DNA of 64,000 nucleotides. It comes from Pseudomonadota bacterium (GTDB lineage Bacteria; Pseudomonadota; Gammaproteobacteria; Burkholderiales; Gallionellaceae). A model generated the notes under the pieces. The model was not told where the DNA came from, made no database searches, and saw only the letters and a list, made by a program, of their open reading frames with translations. A program made the position numbers and the translations under genes. Positions 17,327 to 29,646 of the stretch are shown piece by piece (positions within the stretch are counted from its first letter, which is position 1; each line of letters begins with the position of its first letter). Location: NCBI GenBank assembly GCA_021800795.1, contig JAJYYO010000004.1, positions 1 to 64,000 on the forward strand, read 5' to 3'.

Positions 17327-18565
17327 TTATTCGTCCTTCTCCGGCAGGCGTTTGCCCAGGATCATTGCGTAGAAACGTTGCGTGAAATGCGAGGAATAGG
17401 CCATCACCAGCAGGGCGGTGAGCGTGATGCTGAACAGCACTGCCATATAGCTGGTGTCGCGGATGATTTCGCCCCCCGCGACGCCGTAATGCAGCGGCAA
17501 GGCGGCCAGCACGGCGGCGGCCAGTCCCTTGGGAGCCAGCATGGAGGTGAAAGCGGTATCGCGCAGACTGTATTCGGGATCGCGGAACACAAAGCGGGTC
17601 AGAATGATGCGCATGGCATAAACTGCCAGCACCATTGCAACGGTTGTCAGCGCCAGATGTACCGCGCTGAAGTGGACGGAAATGCCCAGATAGACAAAGA
17701 AGTAGGTCTTGAGCAGGAACACCGCTTCGCTGTAAAAAATCAGATCCACTTCATTCAACGGCACGATGTTGCGGTCTATGCTCGGAATGTGGTGCAGTTT
17801 GAATTTCTTGAAATTGGTCAGCGTGACGCCCAGAGCAAGGGAGGCGATGGCGCCGGAAAACCCCAGTCCCTCGGTCGCGCCGTATACGATGAACACGAAA
17901 GCCAGCGTGGAAGAAATGGTGTTGGGGAAGTCGCGTACTTTTCCCAGCACCAGCAGCCAGCCTATCCCGCCCAGCACGCCGATCACGGTAGCGAATACCA
18001 TGGCGGACAACACGCTGCCGATCAGATGGCCTGCGCCGACCCCTCCCTGGGTATGCACCTGCAGCAGCGCAAATACCCCGATGATGCTGAGCACGTCGGT
18101 CAGCGCCGACTCCAGTACCAGTATGGTGGCAGGCTTGTCGGACACGCGCAGCGCCTTGACCATCGGAATGATCACGGCGGGAGAGGTGCTGCCCAGAGTG
18201 AATCCCAGCATGGAGGCGGGCAGGATGGTCAGACCTAACGCATAGATGCCGATCAGGGTCACGATGATGGCCGTCAGCGCAAAGCAGCCGAGCGCCAGTT
18301 TGCCGGTGCTGGCCAGTGACCTGCCCAGCACATTCATGTCCAGCGTCGTGCCGCCCTCGAACAGGATGACGACCAGCGCGATGGTGGCGAACAACGAGCC
18401 TACCTTGCCGAAATCGGCGGGCGACACGAAGCCCAGTAAAGGACCCAGCACGATGCCGACGATTACCAGTACCAGCACGTCCGGGATGTTGGTTTTGCGA
18501 AATTGCAGAGACAGAAAGTGTGCGAAGAACACCATCAGTCCTATGAACAGGATCGTTGTGGACAT
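17327..18565 (-). CDS. cation:proton antiporter (CPA family)
   Basis: A 412-residue integral membrane protein with about 12 hydrophobic segments. The N-terminus (MSTTILFIGLMVFFAHFLSLQ) and FRKTNIPDVLVLVIVGIVLGPLLG match sodium/potassium:proton antiporters. Two motifs fit the transport core: ILFEGGTTLD and LGSTSPAVIIPMVK, then LVLESALTDVLSI, where acidic residues carry the ions. There is no C-terminal TrkA domain. It stands alone between toxin-antitoxin loci and repeats. Confidence 0.85.
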   Translation of the reverse strand: MSTTILFIGLMVFFAHFLSLQFRKTNIPDVLVLVIVGIVLGPLLGFVSPADFGKVGSLFATIALVVILFEGGTTLDMNVLGRSLASTGKLALGCFALTAIIVTLIGIYALGLTILPASMLGFTLGSTSPAVIIPMVKALRVSDKPATILVLESALTDVLSIIGVFALLQVHTQGGVGAGHLIGSVLSAMVFATVIGVLGGIGWLLVLGKVRDFPNTISSTLAFVFIVYGATEGLGFSGAIASLALGVTLTNFKKFKLHHIPSIDRNIVPLNEVDLIFYSEAVFLLKTYFFVYLGISVHFSAVHLALTTVAMVLAVYAMRIILTRFVFRDPEYSLRDTAFTSMLAPKGLAAAVLAALPLHYGVAGGEIIRDTSYMAVLFSITLTALLVMAYSSHFTQRFYAMILGKRLPEKDE

Positions 18566-18639
18566 TTTCTCACCTTATGTTGGACAGGCGACGAATTATA
18601 CCTGAGGCATATTTGGACAAGATGCCTATGTTTCCCTCA

Positions 18640-18705
18640 CCTCAATCCTCTCCCGGGGGGAGAGGAAACAAACGAATCACTACGCGAGTTTTACATTAAT
18701 TGCGG
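18640..18705 (+). repeat. partial copy of the long intergenic repeat (family C)
   Basis: CCTCTCCCGGGGGGAGAGG is followed by GAATCACTACGCGAGTTTTAC and a short AT-rich end. The same arrangement, CCGGAGGGGAG then GAATCGCTGCGCGAGTTTCAC, occurs at about 27193-27240, and in reverse at 54945-55000. Only the right part of the element is present here. Confidence 0.6.
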
Positions 18706-18874
18706 CGTTAACTGGCGCCGTGTCAGCCTGCGCAGCAAACTGGACGGCCCCAATGCTTACGCCCAGCCGGAATTGATTGCAGCCCTTGATCGGCAGGCAG
18801 GATATTTCAAGAATTATCTGTTCGGCAATTTGCACCGAATCGCGGGCAGAAGGGTTAAATGGCAGACCTTGTTG

Positions 18875-18991
18875 CGAGGGAACCGCTGATTTATTCGTCT
18901 TCCCCGCAAAAGCGGGGAACCAGCGCCTTTATTTAACTGGGTTCCCGCCTACGCGGGAACGACAAAACCGAATAAATCAGCGGTTCCCGAG
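18875..18991. mobile_element. 109-bp miniature inverted-repeat element, copy A1
   Basis: GGAACCGCTGATTTATTCG (18879-18897) and its exact reverse complement (18969-18987) bound a 109-bp non-coding element, flanked by a 4-bp duplication CGAG at 18875-18878 and 18988-18991. The inside has two further hairpins, CCCCGC-AAAA-GCGGGG and TTCCCGC-CTAC-GCGGGAA. The element at 58391-58499 is the same length, highly similar, and in the opposite orientation. No transposase gene is inside, so it must move in trans. Confidence 0.85.
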
Positions 18992-19009
18992 CAATGCCGC
19001 CGGCAAAGT

Positions 19010-19447
19010 TTACGGTTGTGTTGCGGTCGGTAACGGGGCAGGCGTTGCAGAAGCGGGCGAGGCGATAACCGGGGAGGACGGGACTGCGCCGGCGGGTGAT
19101 TTTCTCGCCTGTTTGACCATCTGCTTGATCTGTTCTCGTTTATCGACGGGTATTTGACTGAATGCGCGATATTTTTTTCGTGCGGCTTCGCGCTGTTCAG
19201 GAGTCAGTCTGGCCCATGTCGCAAGGCGGCTTGAGAAGCGCCGTTTTTCATCCGCAGTCAGCTTGGGGTACTGCTGTGCGAGGTGACGGAAGTTACCCTG
19301 CGCTTTTTCCGGCAGGGAGTCCCATTGCGGTTGTATCGGCGCCAACGCTTCCCGTTCCGCCTGGGGAAGCGTGTTCCACGGTTCGGGTGAGGCGGCGGCC
19401 AGCGAGGCGGCGCAACAGAGTGCAACGGCGATGACCAGGCGTTTCAT
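19010..19447 (-). CDS. DUF3106 periplasmic protein
   Basis: About 145 residues with a signal peptide (MKRLVIAVALCCAASLAAA), then an acidic/basic helical domain PWNTLPQAEREALAPIQPQWDSLP... RLTPEQREAARKKYRAF of the DUF3106 family and a low-complexity Ala/Pro/Ser tail. The start is the ATG of MKRLVI, just inside the end of the previous gene. It is the third gene of a sigma factor/DUF3619/DUF3106 operon found in many betaproteobacteria. Its function is unknown; secretion suggests an envelope sensing role. Confidence 0.8.
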   Translation of the reverse strand: MKRLVIAVALCCAASLAAASPEPWNTLPQAEREALAPIQPQWDSLPEKAQGNFRHLAQQYPKLTADEKRRFSSRLATWARLTPEQREAARKKYRAFSQIPVDKREQIKQMVKQARKSPAGAVPSSPVIASPASATPAPLPTATQP

Positions 19448-19451
19448 ACGC

Positions 19452-19805
19452 TCATTGATCCACAAATACGTCTATCGGCAGATCGCCGGTCAGTATTTCA
19501 AGGTCAGGGTTCTGGTGATCCTGCTGCCAGTAACTGGCCGTGCCGAAGACGATTGCTGCAAGCACGATGGCGGCTGCAATCCATTGCTGTGTGGAATGCG
19601 GCATCATATTGTGCGCGCGATGTCCGATTGCACTCAGCGAGAAGACGGACTCATGAACGCGCTGTTTTTGCAGCGCGACTGCTCGCGACTGCCGTAGCGA
19701 GGACATAATCCCCTCGTCCAGTTGGTCGGCGCTGCGCGAGAGCAGCCCGGCTATTTGCTGGTGATTTATGTGAGACACGCGCCCCTGCTGAAATCGTTTT
19801 TTCAT
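19452..19805 (-). CDS. DUF3619 membrane protein, putative anti-sigma role
   Basis: A 117-residue protein: a cytoplasmic N-terminus of about 75 residues, one membrane segment (WIAAAIVLAAIVFGTASYW) and a short acidic periplasmic end (LPIDVFVDQ). It matches DUF3619 in length and order. Its start overlaps the sigma factor stop by 3 bases (ATGA). A single-pass protein coupled to an ECF sigma gene suggests an anti-sigma role, an inference. Confidence 0.8.
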   Translation of the reverse strand: MKKRFQQGRVSHINHQQIAGLLSRSADQLDEGIMSSLRQSRAVALQKQRVHESVFSLSAIGHRAHNMMPHSTQQWIAAAIVLAAIVFGTASYWQQDHQNPDLEILTGDLPIDVFVDQ

Positions 19806-20371
19806 GATAACTCTACTCCTATTGCTGCCAGTACTGCGGACAGCGCGTGGTTCGCTCTTGAGCAGTGGGTTTTTACGCTTCCTTCGGTGCAGCCCATGGC
19901 TTTTGCTGTCTCGGCTGTATCCAGTCCCTCCCAGTAACGCAGCAGAAAGGCTTCGCGTTGACGAGCGGGCAAATTACTTAATGCCTGTTCGATCAGCGCG
20001 ATGATTTGTTTTTGCTGGAAGGCAGCATCGGGCGTTGCAGGTGCGCTTTGGTTGTCGTCGTCTTCGAGCACATCCAGCGGGTCAAATTCTTCCTCAGTCT
20101 GACGGGCGCCAAAGGCGGAAAACAGCGTGATCCAGTTGGTGCGTACTTTCTGGCGACGGCAATGATCGCGTATGGTGTTTTGCAGGATGCGATGAAACAG
20201 CAAGGGCAATTCCTCAGGCGGTTTGTCGCCATACTTTTCCGCAAGCTTGATCATCGCGTCCTGCACAACATCCAGTGCCGTGTGGTTGTCGTGCATGGCA
20301 AACACGGCATGCTTGTAGGCTCTGCGCTCGATGCGGTTGAGAAAATCGCTTAATTCGGCTTGGGTTGCCAG
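19802..20371 (-). CDS. ECF-type RNA polymerase sigma factor, probable CTG start
   Basis: A sigma-70 family ECF factor with region 2 (HTALDVVQDAMIKLAEKY... ILQNTIRDHCRR) and region 4 (IEQALSNLPARQREAFLLRYWEGLDTAETAKAMGCTEGSVKTH). The first ATG in frame (20305) would remove the start of region 2. Upstream in the same frame the peptide ATQAELSDFLNRIERRAYKH continues the family pattern up to a CTG at 20371-20369, with AAGGAG 6 bases before it. No ATG, GTG or TTG lies between that CTG and the in-frame stop upstream, so CTG is the most likely start, giving 189 residues. Confidence 0.8.
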   Translation of the reverse strand: MATQAELSDFLNRIERRAYKHAVFAMHDNHTALDVVQDAMIKLAEKYGDKPPEELPLLFHRILQNTIRDHCRRQKVRTNWITLFSAFGARQTEEEFDPLDVLEDDDNQSAPATPDAAFQQKQIIALIEQALSNLPARQREAFLLRYWEGLDTAETAKAMGCTEGSVKTHCSRANHALSAVLAAIGVELS

Positions 20372-20454
20372 TTTTTGCTCCTTGCATTAGTCGATGATAC
20401 TAACAAATTTTTCGGCATTCTGCCAAGGAACATACGGTTATACGCGGCAAGTGG

Positions 20455-20483
20455 TTGACCAAAAGGCCGTCAGCCTTTATCGT
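20455..20483 (+). promoter_or_regulatory. candidate promoter of the ilv operon
   Basis: TTGACC (20455-20460) and TATCGT (20478-20483) are separated by 17 bases and lie 38 bases before the ilvB start. The -10 box matches only four of six bases. No leader peptide rich in branched-chain codons is seen in front of ilvB. Confidence 0.4.
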
Positions 20484-20520
20484 ATGCAGTTCTTTTAGAA
20501 TCTATCATAAGGTGTTAGTC

Positions 20521-22230
20521 ATGGAGATGACCGGCGCGGAAATAACCATCCGTTGTTTGCAGGAAGAGGGGGTCGAGTATTTATTCGGTTACCCGGGCGG
20601 TGCAGTGCTGCACATATACGACGCGCTTTTTCAGCAGGAAAAGGTCAAGCACATTCTGGTGCGCCATGAACAGGCGGCCGTTCATGCGGCAGACGGCTAT
20701 GCGCGCTGCTCCGATAAGGTCGGTGTGGCACTGGTCACCTCAGGGCCCGGGTTGACCAATGCGGTGACCGGGATTGCGACCGCCTATATGGATTCGATCC
20801 CCATGGTCGTCATCAGCGGTCAGGTGCCGACCTATGCGATAGGCGAAGATGCGTTTCAGGAAGTGGATTCGGTCGGCATCACGCGCCCCTGCGTGAAGCA
20901 CAACTTTCTGATCAAGGACGTGAAAGATATCGCGTCGACCATCAAGAAAGCGTTTTACCTGGCCAAGTCGGGTCGCCCTGGCCCGGTACTGGTGGATATA
21001 CCGAAAGATATATCGGCGCAAAAAACTTCCTTTGTTTACCCGGCCAGCGTCAATATTCGCTCGTACCAACCGCCGGGGCGTGGAGACGGCCAGCTGATCA
21101 GGCAGGCGGCTCAGTTGTTGCTGGAGGCCAAACGCCCGATGATTTATGCGGGCGGCGGCGTCGTGCTGTCCGATTCGTCCGCACAACTGACAGATCTGGT
21201 GCGCCTGCTGGGTTTCCCCTGTACCAACACGCTGATGGGGCTGGGCGGTTATCCTGCCAATGACAAGCAGTTTGTCGGAATGCTGGGCATGCACGGCACC
21301 TACGAAGCCAACATGGCGATGCAGCATTGCGATGTGCTGGTGGCCATCGGTGCGCGTTTCGATGATCGCGTGATCGGCAATGTCGAACATTTTGCCCAGA
21401 TCCCGCGCAAGATCATACATATCGACATCGATCCGTCCTCGATTGCCAAACGCGTCAAAGTGGATGTGCCGATTGTAGGCGATTTGAAGCTGGTGCTGGA
21501 TGAGTTGCTGACTGTGTTGCACGCCAGCCGGCAGAAGCCGGATGTGGCCGATATGGCGACCTGGTGGAAGCAGATCGAAGAATGGCGCGTAATCGGCGGC
21601 GGATTGCGCTACAAGAACTCCAGCGAAATCATCAAACCGCAATTCGTGATCGAGACCCTGCACAAACTCACCGGAGGGGATGCGTTTGTCACCTCGGACG
21701 TGGGGCAGCATCAGATGTGGGCGGCGCAATACTATAAATTCAATCATCCGCGTCGCTGGATCAATTCGGGAGGCTTGGGCACCATGGGTTTCGGATTGCC
21801 GGCGGCGATGGGCGTGCAACTCAAGCATCCCGATGCGACCGTGGCGTGCGTGACCGGCGAGGGCAGTATTCAGATGAATATTCAGGAGCTGTCCACCTGC
21901 CGTCAATATCATTTGCCCATCAAGGTGCTGTCGCTGAACAATCGCTATCTGGGCATGGTGCGTCAGTGGCAGGAGTTTTTCCACGGCAACCGTTTTTCCG
22001 AGTCCTATATGGATGCCTTGCCGGATTTTGTAAAGCTGGCTGAAGCTTACGGGCATATCGGCATGCGCATCGATCATCCGTCTGATGTCGAGCCTGCGAT
22101 GAAGGAAGCCTTTGCACGCAAGAAGGATCTGGTGTTCATGGATTTTCGCACCGATCCGAGCGAAAACGTGTTTCCCATGGTGCCGGGCGGCAAGGGTTTG
22201 TCTGAAGTCGTTCTGTCGGAGGATTTATAA
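20521..22230 (+). CDS. ilvB: acetolactate synthase, large subunit
   Basis: A 569-residue thiamine-diphosphate enzyme joining two pyruvates (or pyruvate and 2-oxobutyrate) in valine/isoleucine synthesis. Seen: GYPGGAVLHIYDAL, the catalytic glutamate in VRHEQAAVHAADGYAR, the FAD region, and the ThDP/Mg motif GEGSIQMNIQELST...NNRYLGMVRQWQ. The start is ATG 20521, with AAGGTG upstream; the open frame continues further upstream but without family similarity. It overlaps ilvH by one base (TAATG). Confidence 0.96.
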   Translation: MEMTGAEITIRCLQEEGVEYLFGYPGGAVLHIYDALFQQEKVKHILVRHEQAAVHAADGYARCSDKVGVALVTSGPGLTNAVTGIATAYMDSIPMVVISGQVPTYAIGEDAFQEVDSVGITRPCVKHNFLIKDVKDIASTIKKAFYLAKSGRPGPVLVDIPKDISAQKTSFVYPASVNIRSYQPPGRGDGQLIRQAAQLLLEAKRPMIYAGGGVVLSDSSAQLTDLVRLLGFPCTNTLMGLGGYPANDKQFVGMLGMHGTYEANMAMQHCDVLVAIGARFDDRVIGNVEHFAQIPRKIIHIDIDPSSIAKRVKVDVPIVGDLKLVLDELLTVLHASRQKPDVADMATWWKQIEEWRVIGGGLRYKNSSEIIKPQFVIETLHKLTGGDAFVTSDVGQHQMWAAQYYKFNHPRRWINSGGLGTMGFGLPAAMGVQLKHPDATVACVTGEGSIQMNIQELSTCRQYHLPIKVLSLNNRYLGMVRQWQEFFHGNRFSESYMDALPDFVKLAEAYGHIGMRIDHPSDVEPAMKEAFARKKDLVFMDFRTDPSENVFPMVPGGKGLSEVVLSEDL

Positions 22231-22721
22231 TGCGTCATATCATTTCCTTGTTGATGGAAAACGAAGCGGGCGCCTTGTCGCGCGTGGCGGGGCTTTTTTC
22301 GGCGCGCGGTTATAATATCGAATCGCTGACGGTAGCGCCCACAGAAGAAGCCACTTTGTCGCGCATGACCATCGTCACCAGCGGTTCGGATGCGGTCATC
22401 GAACAAATCACCAAGCAGTTGAACAAGCTGATCGATGTTGTGTCGGTGATGGATCTGAGCGAAGGTGACCATATCGAGCGCGAGTTGATGCTGGTCAAGG
22501 TGCGTGCCGAGGGTGAATCGCGTGAAGAGATGAAGCGTTTGGCGGATATTTTTCGCGGGCGCATTCTGGATGTGTCGGATCATACCTACACCATCGAGCT
22601 GACAGGTTCGCGGGTCAAGCTGGACAGTTTTATCGAGGCAATCGGCCGTGACTTGATACTGGAAACGGTGCGCACCGGCGCTTCCGGCATCGGGCGCGGC
22701 AACAGAATACTGAGCCTGTAA
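22230..22721 (+). CDS. ilvH: acetolactate synthase, small regulatory subunit
   Basis: A 163-residue protein with an N-terminal ACT domain (RHIISLLMENEAGALSRVAGLFSARGYNIESL) that binds valine for feedback inhibition, then the conserved C-terminal half (GRILDVSDHTYTIELTG, ILETVRTGASGIGRG). It activates IlvB and makes it sensitive to valine. It is translationally coupled to ilvB by a one-base overlap. Confidence 0.95.
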   Translation: MRHIISLLMENEAGALSRVAGLFSARGYNIESLTVAPTEEATLSRMTIVTSGSDAVIEQITKQLNKLIDVVSVMDLSEGDHIERELMLVKVRAEGESREEMKRLADIFRGRILDVSDHTYTIELTGSRVKLDSFIEAIGRDLILETVRTGASGIGRGNRILSL

Positions 22722-23850
<1,129 letters not shown>

Positions 23851-23943
23851 GAACGAGGAGTGAGGATTGAGGAGTGAGTAGAACCTTCGCTCTTCGGTCC
23901 TCGGTTTTTGTTTTTCAATCCTCAATCCTCGATCCACTATCCT
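23851..23943. repeat. GAGGATTGAGGA inverted repeat before psd
   Basis: The gap contains GAGTGAGGATTGAGGAGTGAG and, about 45 bases later, TCAATCCTCAATCCTCGATCC. The arms GAGGATTGAGGA and TCCTCAATCCTC can pair. Its low-complexity wording suggests a repeat family rather than a terminator for ilvC. Confidence 0.5.
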
Positions 23944-24597
23944 ATGAATCAATATCCTCATCCCATTATCGCCCGCGAGGGCTGGCCGTTTCTGGCCGGC
24001 ATCGTCATTATTGCCGTTCTCGTCTCTTATTTTGTCGGCGGTTTTGCAGCCTTTCTGGTCTGGCTCATCGCGCTGTTTGTATTGCAGTTTTTTCGCGATC
24101 CGGGACGTGAGATTCCTCAGAATGCGGGCGCGGTGCTGTCTCCGGCAGACGGGCGTGTCATCAAGGTCGAGCGCACGCAGGACCCTTACGGACAGCGTGA
24201 AGCGATCCTGATCAGCGTGTTCATGAATGTGTTCAACGTGCATTCCAATCGCAGCCCGGTGGACGGCAGAATAGAGAAGATTCAGTATTTTCCCGGAAAA
24301 TTTGTCAATGCGGATCTGGATAAGGCATCGACGGATAATGAGCGCAACGCCATCGTGCTGACGACCGTCGATAAACAGACCGTGACCTTTGTGCAGGTCG
24401 CAGGCCTGATCGCCCGCCGCATCCTGTGTTATGTCAAGGCAGGCGATACGCTGACGCGCGGGCAGCGTTATGGCTTCATACGTTTTGGTTCGCGCGTGGA
24501 TGTTTACCTGCCGCTGGATGCAAGCGTCAAGGTGAGCATCGGCGACAGAGTGTCTGCCACCACAACGATACTGGCAGTCCTGGCGCAAAACGGTTAA
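23944..24597 (+). CDS. psd: phosphatidylserine decarboxylase, short prokaryotic type
   Basis: A 217-residue proenzyme with two N-terminal membrane segments ([37 protein letters not shown]). The catalytic domain holds [27 protein letters not shown] and the self-cleavage site RFGSRVD, where the serine becomes the pyruvoyl group. It makes phosphatidylethanolamine from phosphatidylserine. The start is MNQYPHPII (ATG 23944). pssA, the preceding step, follows after 9 bases. Confidence 0.93.
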   Translation: MNQYPHPIIAREGWPFLAGIVIIAVLVSYFVGGFAAFLVWLIALFVLQFFRDPGREIPQNAGAVLSPADGRVIKVERTQDPYGQREAILISVFMNVFNVHSNRSPVDGRIEKIQYFPGKFVNADLDKASTDNERNAIVLTTVDKQTVTFVQVAGLIARRILCYVKAGDTLTRGQRYGFIRFGSRVDVYLPLDASVKVSIGDRVSATTTILAVLAQNG

Positions 24598-24606
24598 GCT
24601 GGCGAC

Positions 24607-25350
24607 ATGGATGAGTTCAATACACGCAAGCCGATGAATCTGCGCCGCCGCGGGATTTATTTGCTGCCCAACCTGTTAACCACGGGCGCGTTGTTCGCGG
24701 GTTTTTATGCCATCGTGCAGGCGATGAATGAAAAATTCGAACAGGCGGCGGTGGCAATCTTTATCGCGATGGTGCTCGATGGACTGGATGGCCGCGTGGC
24801 TCGCATGACGCATACGCAGAGCGAGTTCGGTGCGGAATACGACAGCCTGTCCGACATGGTTTCGTTCGGCGTCGCACCCTCGCTGATTGTGTACGAGTGG
24901 GCATTGAAAGGCATGGGAAAATGGGGGTGGTTCGCCGCCTTCATTTATTGCGTCGCCACGGCATTGCGTCTGGCGCGTTTCAATACCAACCACGACGTTA
25001 TCGACAAGAATTATTTTCAGGGCCTTCCCAGCCCGGCGGCCGCAGCGCTGGTGGCCGGATTCGTCTGGGTGATGCTCGATTACGGCAACAGCGGCGAAGC
25101 GATGCGCTGGTATGCGGCGACCCTCACAGTGTTTGCCGGACTGAGCATGGTCAGCAATCTGCCGTTCTACAGCTTTAAAACCATCAATATGCGCAAGAGT
25201 GTGCCTTTTCTGGTGATCTTTCTCGCCGCGATGTTTTTCCTGCTGATTTCCAGTTATCCGCCCGGCGTTTTGTTCGGTTTGTTCATGTGCTATGCCCTGT
25301 CGGGCTATGTGCTGTGGTTTCTGCGGCTGCGCCGCAAAACTGCCACGTGA
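24607..25350 (+). CDS. pssA: CDP-diacylglycerol--serine O-phosphatidyltransferase
   Basis: A 247-residue membrane enzyme with about seven hydrophobic segments. The CDP-alcohol phosphotransferase signature is seen as LDGLDGRVARMTHTQSEFG followed by DSLSDMVSFG, with its invariant aspartates. It makes phosphatidylserine, the substrate of the psd product encoded just upstream, so the two genes form a phosphatidylethanolamine unit. The order ilvC-psd-pssA-leuA is conserved in betaproteobacteria. Confidence 0.94.
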   Translation: MDEFNTRKPMNLRRRGIYLLPNLLTTGALFAGFYAIVQAMNEKFEQAAVAIFIAMVLDGLDGRVARMTHTQSEFGAEYDSLSDMVSFGVAPSLIVYEWALKGMGKWGWFAAFIYCVATALRLARFNTNHDVIDKNYFQGLPSPAAAALVAGFVWVMLDYGNSGEAMRWYAATLTVFAGLSMVSNLPFYSFKTINMRKSVPFLVIFLAAMFFLLISSYPPGVLFGLFMCYALSGYVLWFLRLRRKTAT

Positions 25351-25436
25351 CTCGTCAAATCCCGGTAGGCTGCGTTTAATCTCAGGTTGCCGGCGGACTT
25401 TGATCTGCTGCGCCAGTTATACCATCAGGAGTTTTC

Positions 25437-26972
25437 ATGTCAGAAAAATTGATCATATTCGATACCACCTTGCGCGATGGCGAGCAAAGTCCGGGCGCTG
25501 CGATGACCCGCGAGAAGAAGCTGCGCATCGCACGTCAGCTGGAGAAGCTGGGTGTGGATGTGATCGAAGCGGGTTTTGCCGCAGCCAGCGTGGGCGACTT
25601 TGAGGCTGTCAAAGCCGTCGCCGAAATCGTCAGGGAGTCCACCGTATGTTCGCTGGCGCGCGCCAGCGAGAACGACGTGCGCCGTGCCGGGGAAGCCATT
25701 CAACCCGCAAAATCGGGTCGCATCCACACCTTTATCGCCACCAGTGCAATCCACATGCGGCACAAGTTGCGCATGGATGAGGAACAGGTGGTCGAGCGTG
25801 CGGTTCAAGCGGTGAAATGGGCCCTCGAATATACCGACGATGTGGAATTTTCCGCAGAAGACGCGGTGCGTTCCGAGATGGATTTTCTGGTGCGCGTGTT
25901 CGATGCGGTGATCAAGGCTGGCGCCAAAACCCTGAACGTGCCGGATACGGTCGGTTATTCTATCCCCGCCGCCTGGGGCGAACGCATCAAACAACTGATC
26001 GCACGCGTGCCCAATTCCGATAAGGTGATCTGGTCCACGCATTGCCACAACGATCTGGGGCTGGCGGTTGCCAATTCGTTGTCGGCGGTGATGAACGGCG
26101 CGCGTCAGGTCGAGTGCACCATCAATGGCTTGGGCGAGCGCGCCGGCAACGCATCGCTTGAAGAGATCGTGATGGCGGTGAAGACGCGTCGCGATATCTT
26201 CAATCTGGACACGCGCATCGACACCACCCAGATCGTGACCACGTCCAAGCTGGTTTCCAGCATCACCGGATACCCGGTACAGCCGAACAAGGCGATCGTC
26301 GGGGCGAACGCGTTCGCCCATGAATCCGGCATCCATCAGGACGGCGTGCTCAAACACCGGGAAACCTATGAGATCATGCGCGCGGAGGACGTGGGCTGGA
26401 ATGCCAACAAGCTGACGCTGGGCAAGCTGTCCGGTCGCAACGCGTTGCGCTCGCGTTTCACCGAGCTGAACATCGAGTTTCCGACGGATGAGGCGTTCAA
26501 TGCGGCCTTTTTGCGCTTCAAGGAACTGGCCGATCGCAAGAGCGAAATCTTCGATGAGGACTTGCAGGCGCTGGTGAGCGATGAGGCAATAGCCGAAGTC
26601 AATGAACATTACCGTCTGGTCTCGCTGCGCGCGCACAGCGAAACCGGCATCTTGCCGGTTGCAAAAGTGGTGATGAGCATCGGTGTTGACAAGTTCGATG
26701 CCGAGATGCAGGGCGGCGGGCCGGTGGATGCCACCTTTAAGGCCATTGAAAAAATCGTGCACAGCGGCACCGAGTTGCAACTGTATTCGGTGAACAACAT
26801 TACCAGCGGCACCGATGCGCAGGGCGAAGTGACGGTTCGGCTGGCGCGCGGCGGGCGCATCGTCAACGGACAGGGCGCAGACACCGACATCGTGGTGGCC
26901 TCCGCCAAGGCCTACCTGAATGCACTGAACAAGTTGCACAGCAAGGATGAGCGCGCCCACCCGCAGGTTTGA
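25437..26972 (+). CDS. leuA: 2-isopropylmalate synthase
   Basis: A 511-residue enzyme condensing acetyl-CoA with 2-oxoisovalerate, the entry to leucine synthesis. The N-terminal barrel shows [16 protein letters not shown] and the metal-binding [15 protein letters not shown]. The C-terminal regulatory domain (about 390-511) should give leucine feedback. CAGGAG lies 7-9 bases before the ATG. It completes a branched-chain cluster starting at ilvB. Confidence 0.97.
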   Translation: MSEKLIIFDTTLRDGEQSPGAAMTREKKLRIARQLEKLGVDVIEAGFAAASVGDFEAVKAVAEIVRESTVCSLARASENDVRRAGEAIQPAKSGRIHTFIATSAIHMRHKLRMDEEQVVERAVQAVKWALEYTDDVEFSAEDAVRSEMDFLVRVFDAVIKAGAKTLNVPDTVGYSIPAAWGERIKQLIARVPNSDKVIWSTHCHNDLGLAVANSLSAVMNGARQVECTINGLGERAGNASLEEIVMAVKTRRDIFNLDTRIDTTQIVTTSKLVSSITGYPVQPNKAIVGANAFAHESGIHQDGVLKHRETYEIMRAEDVGWNANKLTLGKLSGRNALRSRFTELNIEFPTDEAFNAAFLRFKELADRKSEIFDEDLQALVSDEAIAEVNEHYRLVSLRAHSETGILPVAKVVMSIGVDKFDAEMQGGGPVDATFKAIEKIVHSGTELQLYSVNNITSGTDAQGEVTVRLARGGRIVNGQGADTDIVVASAKAYLNALNKLHSKDERAHPQV

Positions 26973-27391
26973 GTTTCCTGCAACAATGTGCAGAACTTCA
27001 CCTAACGAGCATGGCGAAGATGCCACCCCCGATGATGCAAAGATTCTCGCAGGGATGATGCCCTGCGGGCATCAACTCGCAAACTCGCCATGCCCGGGCA
27101 CCCTCGCTGCGCTCTCCCTCACCCAAACCCTGATAGAACAACTAACCATCGCCTAAGGCATCAGAGAACGATGCCTAAGTCGCTGGTTATCTCCCGGAGG
27201 GGAGAAGAGGAGGCGAACGAATCGCTGCGCGAGTTTCACGTTAAGGAAGCGCGGCCTGCCTGTATGCCGACCGGCAGGGAAGACGCAAAAATCAGCATTT
27301 TCCTGAGTCAAAAGTAAGCTGTAAAGCAGCCTCTGCCTGCATCGGGTTATTCCGGGTCAGGCAGAGGCTGCGCGCTATAGGGTCTTAAACC
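26973..27391. repeat. gene-free gap with a long intergenic repeat (family C)
   Basis: No gene is seen in these 419 bases. The part 27034-27110 contains CGCAGGGATGATGCCCTGCGGGCATC, then AACTCGCAAACTCGCCATG. In reverse complement this matches the block at 55020-55070, which has GGCGGGTTTGCGAGTTATTG, then CCCTGAGGGGCAATATCCCTGC. The right part, 27193-27245 (CCGGAGGGGAG, then GAATCGCTGCGCGAGTTTCAC), matches 18.65 kb and the reverse of 54.95 kb. About 85 bases between the two parts are specific to this copy. Confidence 0.6.
27328..27369 (-). terminator. hairpin downstream of katG
   Basis: AGCCTCTGCCTG and CAGGCAGAGGCT form a 12-bp perfect stem with an 18-base loop, ending 22 bases from the katG stop. 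A T run is weak, so it may end transcription inefficiently or protect the 3' end of the katG mRNA. Confidence 0.65.
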
Positions 27392-29614
<2,223 letters not shown>

Positions 29615-29646
29615 TTATTTGAAATAAACTGCACGAGCAATATAGA

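Noticed and set aside
17300-18238. 312-codon plus-strand ORF antisense to the antiporter
   Set aside because: Gln/His/Gly-rich shadow of a membrane protein gene.
18879-18987. CRISPR repeat unit or tandem terminators
   Set aside because: The hairpins lie inside one bounded element with terminal inverted repeats and target duplications, and no spaced array is present anywhere in the window.
25440-27026. 528-codon minus-strand ORF
   Set aside because: Shadow of leuA; no ribosome site, no recognisable domain.
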